From Mesostigma viride (lineage: Eukaryota; Streptophyta; Mesostigmatophyceae; Mesostigmatales; Mesostigmataceae): a DNA stretch of 64,000 bases. The stretch lies in assembly GCA_009746045.1 (NCBI GenBank), contig RPFO01000448.1, positions 2,575,009-2,639,008 of the forward strand, read 5' to 3'. A program made the position numbers and the translations under genes. Below the pieces are notes generated by a model that saw nothing but the letters and a program-made list of their open reading frames with translations, was not told the origin of the DNA and searched no databases. Below, piece after piece: positions 56,101 through 64,000 of this stretch (position 1 is the first letter of the stretch; each line of letters begins with the position of its first letter).

Positions 56101-59100
56101 TTAGCCAGCCAAAGTGATGCGACGATTTATGGCTCGCATGCGCGTCGGCGTCCTTCACTAACCAACAAACTGCACGTTGGCCCCCTTCCCTCCCCAACCA
56201 ACCAGGAGCCTTGGTACCCACTCGACTCTATTTGCTGCCCACTTGACTCCTTGGCTGCTTACCTGCAGGGCCCGCGGGCGCGCCACCCAGGTTGAGGTGC
56301 AGCGCGCTCATGAGCGTCATGTAGCATCGGTCCGTGAGTGGCGTGATGACGAGCCGGCTGGTGTTGCCCAGGTACTCGTACCCGAACATGCGTGTGGCCT
56401 GCACCATGCGCACGTACACGTTCTCGTCCTCCCAGTAATACCGCATCTGGGAGACCCACTCAAAGTCCGAGGTCGCGCCCACGCGGTCGTCGATGAGCTT
56501 CTGCGTGACGTCGCGAGCGTGCACGTCGATGACGATGAGCGCGCCCAGCGTGAGGCGGACGAGCCGGTCCAGGTTCCCCCGCACCATGTCTGTCAAGTCC
56601 ATGAGCTGCTTGACCTGCTTGTCCTCGAAGTAGGCCGGGAGGCTGCCCGCGTGGATCGCCGCCTCGACCTCGCGCGTCCAGAACGTGGAGGACCCGCAGA
56701 GGACGACCATGGCGGGCCACGACTGGACCCACTGGACCCTGGGGGAGAGCACGTAGTCCTGCACGGCGGCCTCGATGGCGGCGCGCACGCTGGCCTTCAT
56801 GCGGTTCTCGACCTCCTTGAGCCAGTCCTCGACGTTGCCCACGGGGAACATGGGCTTGTCCAGCTTGACCTTCTCCCCCTCGGCGCTGTTCATGGCCGAA
56901 ATCTCCAAATTGTCGGCAAAGTCGAGCGCCGCGATGGCCTCGAAGCACTTGCGCAGGTGCGGCTGCACGCTGCGCGGGTTCTTGGTCTGGGAGAGGATCT
57001 GGAGCAGCTCGTCGTTGGACAGGAAGAAGAAGCGGGAGAAGAGCATGCGCTTGGTCTCCAGATAATCTGCGAGCCCCTTTTGGACGCTGTCCAGCATCCG
57101 GTTGCCCTCCACGAACGACTCGAGGAGCTTGTGGGAGGAGCAGGTGGTCAGGATGTGCGGTGTCTGGTGCGCGGCGTGCAGCGTCTTGCGCCACGTGCGG
57201 TCCACCGTCGCAAACCGCTTTCCCTCGAGCGGCAGCTGGTGCAGGATGTCCTCGCTGCTGAAGATCGGCTCCAGGTACATCCACTGCCGCTGCAGGAGCG
57301 TCCACTCCTCGAGGATCTCCGACGCGAGCTTGAGCTGCGACTCCCACTGCGTGATGCGCTCCTCGAACGGCTTCTTGTAGGGCGAGAAGTTCATGCTCTG
57401 CGTCATGACCATGTGGTCGTCCAGCATCTGCGCGATGCTCTCCTCCAGCCGCATGATGTACGTGCCCGTCTCCCTGTAAGGAAGCACCGTGAGCTCCAGA
57501 GACTTCCACTCCCCCTGCATCTTGTCCAGCGTCTGCTCGATCGCAAACTCCTTGGCGGCGACCTCGGAGACCTTTGTGATCACGTCCAGGTGGCCGGGGA
57601 GGCCGATCTGGATCGCCTTGGTCAGCGTGAATGAGGGGTCCGGGTGGAGGTCCATGCCCAGCTCCGTCGACAGCTGGTCCCAGTGGCGGTCGCGCATGCC
57701 CGGGTTGCGGAGGGCGGTGATGAGCGGGCAGTGTGGCTTGAACTCGCCCACCTGGGCCTTGGTCACCTCGCACATGGCCGCCTGCTCCTCCATCCCGCGT
57801 GTCGCAAACGTCTTGGCCGCCTTGAACATGCCCTTGAACGACGTTGTCACCTGGGACGAATAGGACGAATACCGCGTATTCAAGAGATCGAACATGGTCA
57901 ATAGGGCGATACCGCGTATTCAAGAGATCGGACAGTGCCAATAGGACGATACCGCGTATTCAAGAGATTAAGCATTGTCAATAGGACGACACCGCGTATT
58001 CAAGAGATTGGGCATTGTCAATAGGACGATACCGCGTCATTAGAACATCAGATATTGTCAATAGGTCAATATCGGATTTTCAGTACACCGGCATGGTCAG
58101 AAAAGATACACAACGACGTGTGATGTACAGGTGCGCTTTGTGTGTACTCGCCCCGAGCTTTATGAGGAAGTGCAGCCATCTAGCAGGTCATAACAGGTCC
58201 AGCAAGCTATCATTTTTCTAAGAAACTAGCATGAAAGGCATCTAGAGTTCTGCTGCTGATAAAGAAATGAGCAGGAATCCTTGACATGCAGCCTATGCAT
58301 CATTTGCCCAATATGGGGACCTTACTGCACCTCCCAAACGACCGCAACATCTTACACGTAATCATCCCAATCATCCATGTCTTGGTTACCACGTGGGAAA
58401 GCCAACTCAACGACCAATGAAGCACACATGAGTTCAAGATCCGCCTCATAAGAAAGTCCAAACGTGCCCAAAGGACTCCAAGACCGCCCAAGAACAGTCC
58501 TAATCAAATTAGAAAAATAAATACAATGGAACAACCGGCATCCCACAGGCCAGCCCCCACCCCACGACTAACAAATCAAGGGTGCTCCAGAAATCCCGAG
58601 ACAACCCCGAATGAATTCAAGGCCACCCCCACGTACCAGCCGCTCGATCTCTTCCGCAGGCAGCGTGTTGAACGGGTTGTGCATCCAGGCCGCATGCCAC
58701 TCCTTCCAGTTGCTTGCGGTGAGCCAGAGCGTGGAGAAGGGCTCGAAGCTCTCCGTGACGCGCCGCACATGCGAGTAGTCGGTCGGCTCGACGCCGAACA
58801 GCGCCTCGCGCGAGTTGAACAGCTTGGCCTCGCGGTCGGCCCGCGCGAGTTGCTCGTTGATCTTGCGTGCCTCGCCCGCAACAAAGTCGGCCTGCCCCAA
58901 GTCCTTGTACTGCGAGAAGTTGCCCACCGTGACCTCGAGCGATTCCATGTGGACAGCAAAAGCCTCCTGCTCCTCCTTCTGGGCCTCGGCGAACTTTGCC
59001 TGGTCCTTTGCGAGAACCTTCTGGGTGCGGTCGATCAGGCGCTCGAGCTTGGACGGCCAGCCCATCATGTTGGTCTGCTGGCTGAAGTCGGCGTCGGAGA

Positions 59101-62100
59101 GGAGGCAGTGCGCCTCGGCGAGCGCGTCGTAGTAGACGAGTGCGAGGTCGATGCTCTCCTGCAGGTCCACCATCTGCAATTGGGGTGGGTGGGTGGGTGG
59201 GTGGGTGGGGGGGCGAATCGGACGGTCCCCATTACGTGGCGCGCGTAAGCAGTTGAAATGATGGAACCATGGAACGGTGGAACAGTGGGACTGTGGAATC
59301 GGGACGTGTGTTAGCATTTGGGATGGTGTCGCGCCCCGTGCGAGCAACTGGGTACAGTTCTTATCAGGGAGAGCGATGAGGAAGGATGAGGTTGGGGCGA
59401 TGAGTAAGGCAACCCACAAATGACGGGGACGCCGTGCCATGACCAGTGCCGAGAAGAACAACAGCGCAGGTTTTGCAGGGGGACGAGGTATCTGCTGTCA
59501 CATACGGAGCAAACGTGGCCAGCTAAGTGTCATACTACACAAAAAATAGTATCACACTACAGTGTAGCATCACACTATACTAAAAATAGTATGATATTAC
59601 AGTGCAGTATCGTACTGAAACTAGAAAACTATGCTTGTCCACTTGTTGTCAAATGTCGAGGGAGAAATAAATAAAGAGCGAGTTTTAGAGGAAGTTCAAT
59701 GCCTCTTCACGAACCAGTAGTCGATGTACCATCGCGACTACGAGGGAGAATGCACAAGCCCCGTCGCGGGAAGCTACGTGGGAACGAGTACTAGTACATA
59801 CTCAGTCGCCACCTTCCATGGGATGCTGAACATGACAACGATAGTCAGGCTGCTCACCTGTCGCGGGATGCTGTCGATGAACTCGCGCTGCTTCGCCACG
59901 TCCTCAATGCAGTTGGCCTTGGCATTGAGCACCTTCTCCAGCTCATCGAACTTCTTGCACACGTCCACCGCCATCTTCTTGGGGATGCGACTCCACAGGT
60001 CCAGCACTGGGGGGGGGAGGGGATGGGGGGACGAGAAGGGGGGAGGGGTAGAAGGGGGGGACACAGCAGAGAAGGGGATGGGAGGGGCACAGGAGGGGGC
60101 CCGAGAAAAAGGAGAAGGGGAAGGAGCCATGAAGCTGGTTTTAGGCGGAGATCGCAGGGTCCATCACCCATCAACTGCCATCGGTAACAACGCAGGCATG
60201 CCGGCAGATAGAATGAGGAATGGAGCAGGTAAATTGATTAACAGGGAGCCAGGTGGGCCAGACAGAGCCAGGTGGGCCCTGCAGGCACACGGCATGCAGC
60301 AGTAGGCGAGTGTTGATAGCAAACCAGGACACAGTTGGCCTGGCATTCTGGCCTGACTGCCGGAACGCACCTAGCGGCAGCAGGAACTGGAGAAAGCGCC
60401 TGTCATTTATTGCAGCGTTGCCTGACCACAGAAATAGCGAGCTAGCTCTAAGCTAACAACAGAGCACGACGCACATTCCCAATAGCCCACAAGTCTGCCG
60501 ATGTCAGTCACAGTCAGGGCTGAGTTCTCACCCAGGGAGACACGCATTGAAAGTATAGCCACCAATGATGGTACTGCGATTAGAGGTGGGGGGGGAGAGG
60601 ATTCTCAAAAACAAGGGTGAAGTTCCTTGAAAGCGGGTCGGGTTCGTTAAAAGGGGAGGATCTACTGTAAAACGGGTAGGATTCCGTAAAAAAAGGCTCG
60701 GATTTCCCATCGAGAAGGGTAGCAATTCCTAGAAAAGAGGCAGGTTTTCCTAGCTCACGTGCTGCGCTTACCCAGGCTGTTCATCTTCTCCTTCTTGAGC
60801 AGCAGCTGGTCGCGCACTTTCTTGCAGTTGATGTGGAAGGGGCCCACCGTGATTGCCGAGGGGATGCTGCGGGCGGGAAAGGCAAAGTAGTAATAATAAC
60901 CATGGAAACGATAGAAATGATGACAGGAACAATAGAAACGACCAGTCCTTAATGTATGATATACAATGATGTACATGGGATAAGCGACAAGCGACAAGCA
61001 AAGCAAGGGTAACGACACAAATCATGGGGGGGAAATGTGTGATGGATAATTATGCAAGTACAACAGGCGACAGAGCGCTGAGGGTGCGATAGGAGGGAGG
61101 GATATGAATGGACGGGTAAATTCACAAGCCAAGCCTGTATACACATGGACATGGCCTAAACTTCCTTTCCATGGACATGGCTCACGCCTCCCACATCCTT
61201 GTGTCCTTGCATGTCAAAAACATGGTTTGTATTCAAGCAGGTACCATACCACACGCACAGGGTCATAGGGAGCTGGAGAGCGTGGCACCTCTAACGCCCA
61301 CCTCTTGTCCAGCTCAGCCCGGTCGGCCAAGTGCATGTGGGCCTCTGCCTTGAGCTGCTCCAGCGTGGGCTCGGCCGCCTCAAACTCGGCGATGTACTTG
61401 GCCGTGTCCAGCGCAAGCAGCGCCTCGTGGCACTTGTAGAGCGCGCCGTAGGCCTCGACCGCGTCCACCGCCTTGGCCACGTACGCGCGCACGCGCTGCC
61501 GGATGGTCGCCACCTCCTCCTCCAGCGGGTGGCACCCTTGCACCATGTCAATGCGCGACCAGAACAGGTGCTCCATGATCTGGGGCTCCAGCTGGGGGAT
61601 GGTCTGGAGGCACGTCATCGCGTGGTCAAAGACCTTGATCACAGACGGCTCGAAGGCAGAGGGCGGCGTCGAGAAGATCAAGTGCTTCCCGTCCTTGATC
61701 ACGAGCTCCAGCTGGAACAGAGGGGGGCCTTTCTTTGCATTCTGGAACAAAGGAAAGGGGAAACAAAGTGATGGGGAAAGGGGGGCAATGGGGAAAAAAG
61801 AGGAGAAAAGGGAATATGTTGGACAAGGGCGGGGGGGGGATGACGAGGAAGGCTGATGCTCACAAGAAATGCTGTGTACTGAAGACTGCCCCATGATGCA
61901 GGAAAGCATCTACCTGATGTACTCTATGTGTTGCCTTCCCAGATCACAGCGGTGACGCGACACAAAACACACACACACACGCATGTGCGGATGCATGCTC
62001 ACACAATGCCTCAATTCTCCCCGCAAGTGCCCAGACCCCACCAGCGCATGGCACCTCATCCCTCCTTGCCCATCCCTCGCGAGACCCTCGCCCCACCTTG

Positions 62101-64000
62101 TCCTTCTTCTCGCGCCCGCCCCCGTGGTACTTGTAGTAGTGCCCCTTCTCGAACGGCGCTGTGTCCTCGGCGGGATCGGGCGTGGTGATGACGTCATTCG
62201 TGCCCAGCACCTCCACATCGACCGCGCACTGCTCGCGCACGAAGCGCGCAAACTTGTAAAGCGACTCCTCGGTCAGGAAGCGCAGCGTGTCGCCCATGAT
62301 GAAGCGGATCATGGTCAGCACCTTCTTGAGCTTGCTGCCGGCGTACGTTTCCATGTTCTGCTCGCCCAGGTTGAACCAGCCCTTGCCCACGTCCTTGAAC
62401 GTGTTGCGCACAAGGTTGCGTAAGTTGATCACCCAGCTGGGGAGGCGGAGGGGGGGGGGGAGGCAACAAAAGGGGGGGAAGCCAACACACGGGGCAGCGA
62501 CAAGGGAATTAGGGCACAAACAGATGGTGTCAAGCATGCACCAGACAACTTTGTACAAGTGCATGTTGCATGCCACAGCATCAGGAACTGCGAGTAAATC
62601 AAAGGGCATTGCAAGGGCATGATTTGGCATCACAGGGACCACAGGGGCCCACAAAAAGAAAATGTCCACAATGATCTCTTACTACGCATTAAGTATCATT
62701 ATTTAGTGCGGGCCCCAATGGGCAGGCAATGGAAATAACCAGTTTCTTCCAAGTCCATTCACGGTACCGGATCCTTAACTTGACAGGAGGAACGGTCGGG
62801 TCTGGCACAAGTGGCTAGCGCACGGAGCGAGTCCTCAGCAAAAAGATGATAACAGAGACACCCATCCAGCATCCTTCACAGCGCCCACACAGGCCTTTAC
62901 CCCTTCTCCTTCCCTGGTCTTCGGAAAGCAGTCCTGGTTGCACATCCGCCTTATGACCCCGAGTAACAACACATATCACCCTCTCGATTGAAATGACAAA
63001 ACGAGGAAGAGCTTCTGAGGACGATTCCCTTCTTGACTTCTCGCGTCCGTCAATTGCAGAAACAATGCGACTTTTTCATGTATCTCCGCTATCCTCAGCA
63101 CTACAACGTGCGCGGGCCCGCTCACCTCTCCTTGAGGTGGTTGGCAACCTGGTCGGACGCCTGCATCTGCATCTGCTCAAACTCCTCAAGCCGCAGGCTC
63201 TTGGTGCACGCAAAGTTGAAGAGCGACATCTTGACGATCTTGTGGCACTCCACCTTGACCTTGACGTTGATGGTGATCACCTCAAGCTTGGTCAGGCATG
63301 AGTGGAAGCACAGCTCGCCAAATTGCTCCTGGAAGTTGTACAGGGGGACCTCCACCGTGCCGCGCCTGCAACAAGGGGGCAGCCGGCCATCCGTTTCCAC
63401 CCACCACCAGAGGGTAACAGCATAAACGATATGCCAGAAAAAAAGTGAACGGCCAGGACGGGCTATTAGGACTATACCAGTACAAAATATACGGCTATGA
63501 TGCCCCAGTGCTCCCCAATGGCCCCCCCATAGTTTCTTGAGACAGCTAGGCAAACACCGTTATGTACCGTGGGGGGGCCTATTTTCGATAGAAACATTCC
63601 TTTCTGGCTGCTTTCAAAGCCAGTACTGTTTTTAGATCTGGCAACTATTCTCATTGAAGGCATGCAAAACTACAAATCTACAGACACGCGCACACACAGG
63701 AAATGCAACACTTACAGAATGACCGGGTTCTTTTCTTCGTCAAAGTTGATAAGGTGGTTACTTGAAGCGTGCCCTCCCCCCCTTCCCCCCCCGGCCGATC
63801 CCGCCCCCCCACCCCCCACCCCCCCACCCCCCACCCCCCACCCCCCCACCCCCCACCCCCCACCCCCCACCCCCCACCCCCACCCACCCCCCCCCACCCC
63901 CCACCCCCCCCCACCCCACCCCACCCCCACCCCCCCCACACATGGGATGCCACACTCACAGCACGGGCGGCTTCTTCTCTTCTTCGGGCAACCCGTGGGG
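42134..64000 (-). CDS. Axonemal dynein heavy chain (5' end outside window)
   Basis: ATP-driven microtubule motor of the ciliary axoneme. Exons in coding order: 63960-64000, 63716-63760, 63126-63365, 62097-62436, 61302-61741, 60772-60866, 59858-60006, 58637-59173, 56263-57850, 54797-55722, 53891-54076, 51384-53135, 50618-50941, 49759-50159, 44593-47863, 43921-44192, 42700-43502, 42134-42255. All introns are GT-AG; the lengths sum to 11,532 nt, phase is kept at every junction, giving 3,843 residues plus stop. Order: tail, linker, AAA1 (GPAGTGKTET, split by an intron), AAA2 (GPTGAGKT), AAA3 (GDTGTGKT), AAA4 (GVGGSGRQS), stalk, AAA5-6 and the dynein C-terminal domain. Tail wording (GKGWFNLGE) and the C-terminus suggest a single-headed inner-arm type, perhaps DNAH1-like; this is from memory. 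Only the extreme N-terminus is missing. Confidence 0.95.
44593..47863 (-). other. Dynein stalk, AAA5 and AAA6 exon
   Basis: One 3,271-bp exon. Residues about 2,355-2,720 are the antiparallel coiled-coil stalk with the microtubule-binding tip ([20 protein letters not shown]). AAA5 follows ([31 protein letters not shown]), then a second long segment with [19 protein letters not shown] and AAA6 ([39 protein letters not shown]). Ends YNEY-type sequence [10 protein letters not shown]. Confidence 0.95.
48195..49554 (+). mobile_element. hAT-like DNA transposon in dynein intron
   Basis: 1,360 bp, ends CAGTGCTTTTACTAA (15-bp perfect inverted repeats), flanked by 8-bp duplication GGAAGAGG at 48,187-48,194 and 49,555-49,562. 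CAGTG ends and 8-bp duplications are hAT hallmarks. Both subterminal regions hold repeated GTCAACC / TTGACGAA motifs (48,221-48,376 and 49,422-49,528). It encodes no recognisable transposase, so it is non-autonomous. Confidence 0.9.
48721..49224 (+). CDS. Unknown 167-residue charged, disordered protein inside the hAT element
   Basis: Starts [20 protein letters not shown] and ends [16 protein letters not shown] at 49,222. Residues 1-40 are mixed; about 40-105 are strongly acidic with Ser ([20 protein letters not shown]), about 108-135 basic ([20 protein letters not shown]), and the end is short and hydrophobic-acidic. The alternation and low complexity suggest an intrinsically disordered nuclear protein; I recognise no family. 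It lies antisense to dynein within an intron, inside the transposon. An AATAAA occurs at 49,391, about 165 bp past the stop, before a C-run. It may be transposon cargo or a captured host gene. The codons lack the strong GC bias of the dynein exons. Confidence 0.6.
   Translation: MSKKNGLAGFKTSTLDALFKKQAGQIVETENIVDLGRSLDEKEGRQGREKRKRVEREEEDGSNAQEEEDGGQSASSDSASNSVEEESDEEESGEEGAQTERSKADDDGSSGKKKGKKKGKTKPAAKRQRQEYNKQYSKGSSQGAGPSSDKTVTVVPVDITEEDVMVV
49555..49562. repeat. hAT target-site duplication, right (left copy 48,187-48,194)
   Basis: GGAAGAGG directly outside GCACTG. Confidence 0.9.
49759..50941 (-). other. Dynein AAA4 exons
   Basis: Exon 50,618-50,941 has the AAA4 P-loop [16 protein letters not shown]. 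Exon 49,759-50,159 has [20 protein letters not shown] and [14 protein letters not shown]. The intron between them (50,160-50,617) has a G-run just after the donor and a C-run directly at the acceptor. Confidence 0.95.
51384..53135 (-). other. Dynein AAA2-AAA3 exon
   Basis: 1,752 bp, phase 0 at both ends. Contains [15 protein letters not shown] (end of AAA2), an acidic/His insert ([20 protein letters not shown]), AAA3 P-loop [11 protein letters not shown] and Walker [14 protein letters not shown]. The open frame extends upstream into the intron, but splice sites bound it here. Confidence 0.95.
53713..53889 (-). repeat. 31-bp minisatellite at a dynein splice donor
   Basis: Five to six copies (plus-strand unit TTCTACAGAATGCCCGCTCC and 11 more bases). 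The first unit on the coding strand begins at the donor GTAAGCGGGAGA itself; the second unit contains AAGGTGAGCGGGC. Confidence 0.8.
53891..55722 (-). other. Dynein AAA1 and AAA2 exons
   Basis: Exon 54,797-55,722 starts inside the AAA1 P-loop ([17 protein letters not shown]), has Walker [27 protein letters not shown], and the AAA2 P-loop [14 protein letters not shown]. Exon 53,891-54,076 carries [16 protein letters not shown] and AAA2 Walker [20 protein letters not shown]1 is the main ATPase site; all its key residues are present. Confidence 0.95.
54675..54713 (-). pseudogene. Worn copy of a dynein exon end within the intron
   Basis: On the coding strand, ACCTGCGCCAGCTGCCCAGG and the following bases resemble the 3' end of exon 54,797-55,722 (ACCTGCGCGAGCTGCCCACA), including a GT at the donor position. 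It reads [13 protein letters not shown] against [12 protein letters not shown]. Confidence 0.6.
57861..58075 (-). repeat. 40-bp intronic minisatellite near a dynein acceptor
   Basis: About five copies with core ATACCGCGTATTCAAGAGAT and CAATAGGACGA, becoming irregular after 58,040. Starts 11 bp upstream of exon 56,263-57,850 on the coding strand. Confidence 0.85.
59540..59620. repeat. Small imperfect repeat / foldback in dynein intron
   Basis: Two tandem units beginning AAAAATAGTAT, each with an internal inverted ACTACAGTGTAG-like core. Confidence 0.5.
60590..60760 (-). repeat. Degenerate 20-bp repeats next to a dynein donor
   Basis: About eight imperfect units of the type GGATTCCGTAAAAAAGG, ending about 15 bp from the donor at 60,771. 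Confidence 0.5.
63761..63959 (-). repeat. G-rich dynein intron
   Basis: 199-bp intron; on the coding strand most of it is GGGGTG / GGGGGGTG runs. The long ORFs here are artefacts of the repeat. Confidence 0.85.

Larger units (their letters stand above)
56263..64000 (-). other. Dynein tail and linker exons (9 exons)
   Basis: Residues 1-1158 of the visible protein. The first two exons are 41 (cut by the edge) and 45 bp and read [20 protein letters not shown]. Later landmarks are [47 protein letters not shown], a long tail exon ending EEIERL, and the 1,588-bp exon 56,263-57,850 with the linker ([39 protein letters not shown]) ending in GGAPAGPAG, the first half of the AAA1 P-loop. Confidence 0.9.

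Noticed and set aside
56460-57941. Minus-strand 493-codon ORF overlapping dynein in another frame
   Set aside because: Alanine/glycine/arginine-rich frame shadow; the dynein frame has the conserved linker motifs.
63678-63959. Glycine/tryptophan-rich ORFs
   Set aside because: Translation of the G-rich intron repeat.

Overview
This is a nuclear contig from a eukaryote that builds motile cilia or flagella. The right third carries a long axonemal dynein heavy-chain gene with GT-AG spliceosomal introns and GC-rich exons. The rest is a dense nest of non-LTR retrotransposons (LINEs) and DNA transposons. A microbial, probably algal, host fits, but I cannot name a species. No rRNA, tRNA or CRISPR array was seen.

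Layout. 1-9.3 kb: decayed LINE pieces on both strands, a decayed unknown gene (about 2.75-5.93 kb, minus strand), two ORF1-type LINE remnants and a 0.6-kb pentanucleotide satellite. 9.35-13.79 kb: an old minus-strand LINE reverse transcriptase (RT), cut by two complete ORF1-only elements (called LINE-B here). 13.79-41.12 kb: an ORF2-only LINE (called LINE-A; endonuclease + RT) flanked by a 12-bp target duplication. It is itself split inside the RT by a 23.9-kb element (15,889-39,769) with 8.4-kb inverted arms and a 10-bp target duplication. 41.13-41.49 kb: the 5' part of the old minus-strand LINE. The old LINE can be read collinearly from 41.49 kb back to 9.35 kb across all these insertions.

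42.134-64.0 kb (minus): a dynein heavy chain, 18 exons in the window, whose reading phases agree at every junction (3,843 codons plus stop). The N-terminus lies beyond the right edge. The largest intron but one feature of note holds a 1,360-bp hAT-like element with an 8-bp target duplication; it carries a 167-codon ORF antisense to dynein. Several other introns contain minisatellites next to splice sites.

How the parts relate. LINE-A has an ORF2 but no ORF1. LINE-B has an ORF1 but no ORF2. Both end in the same kind of base-paired hairpin just before an AT-rich microsatellite tail, with compensatory changes in the stem. This suggests a two-component retrotransposon system in which one RT serves both. 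Old copies, but not young ones, carry many small insertions that are self-complementary tetranucleotides (GATC, CATG, GTAC, CTAG, AATT, TGCA, GGCC); removing them restores homology and often the reading frame. The two signals I rate highest are the shared 3' hairpin and the palindromic micro-insertions, followed by the giant inverted-arm element.
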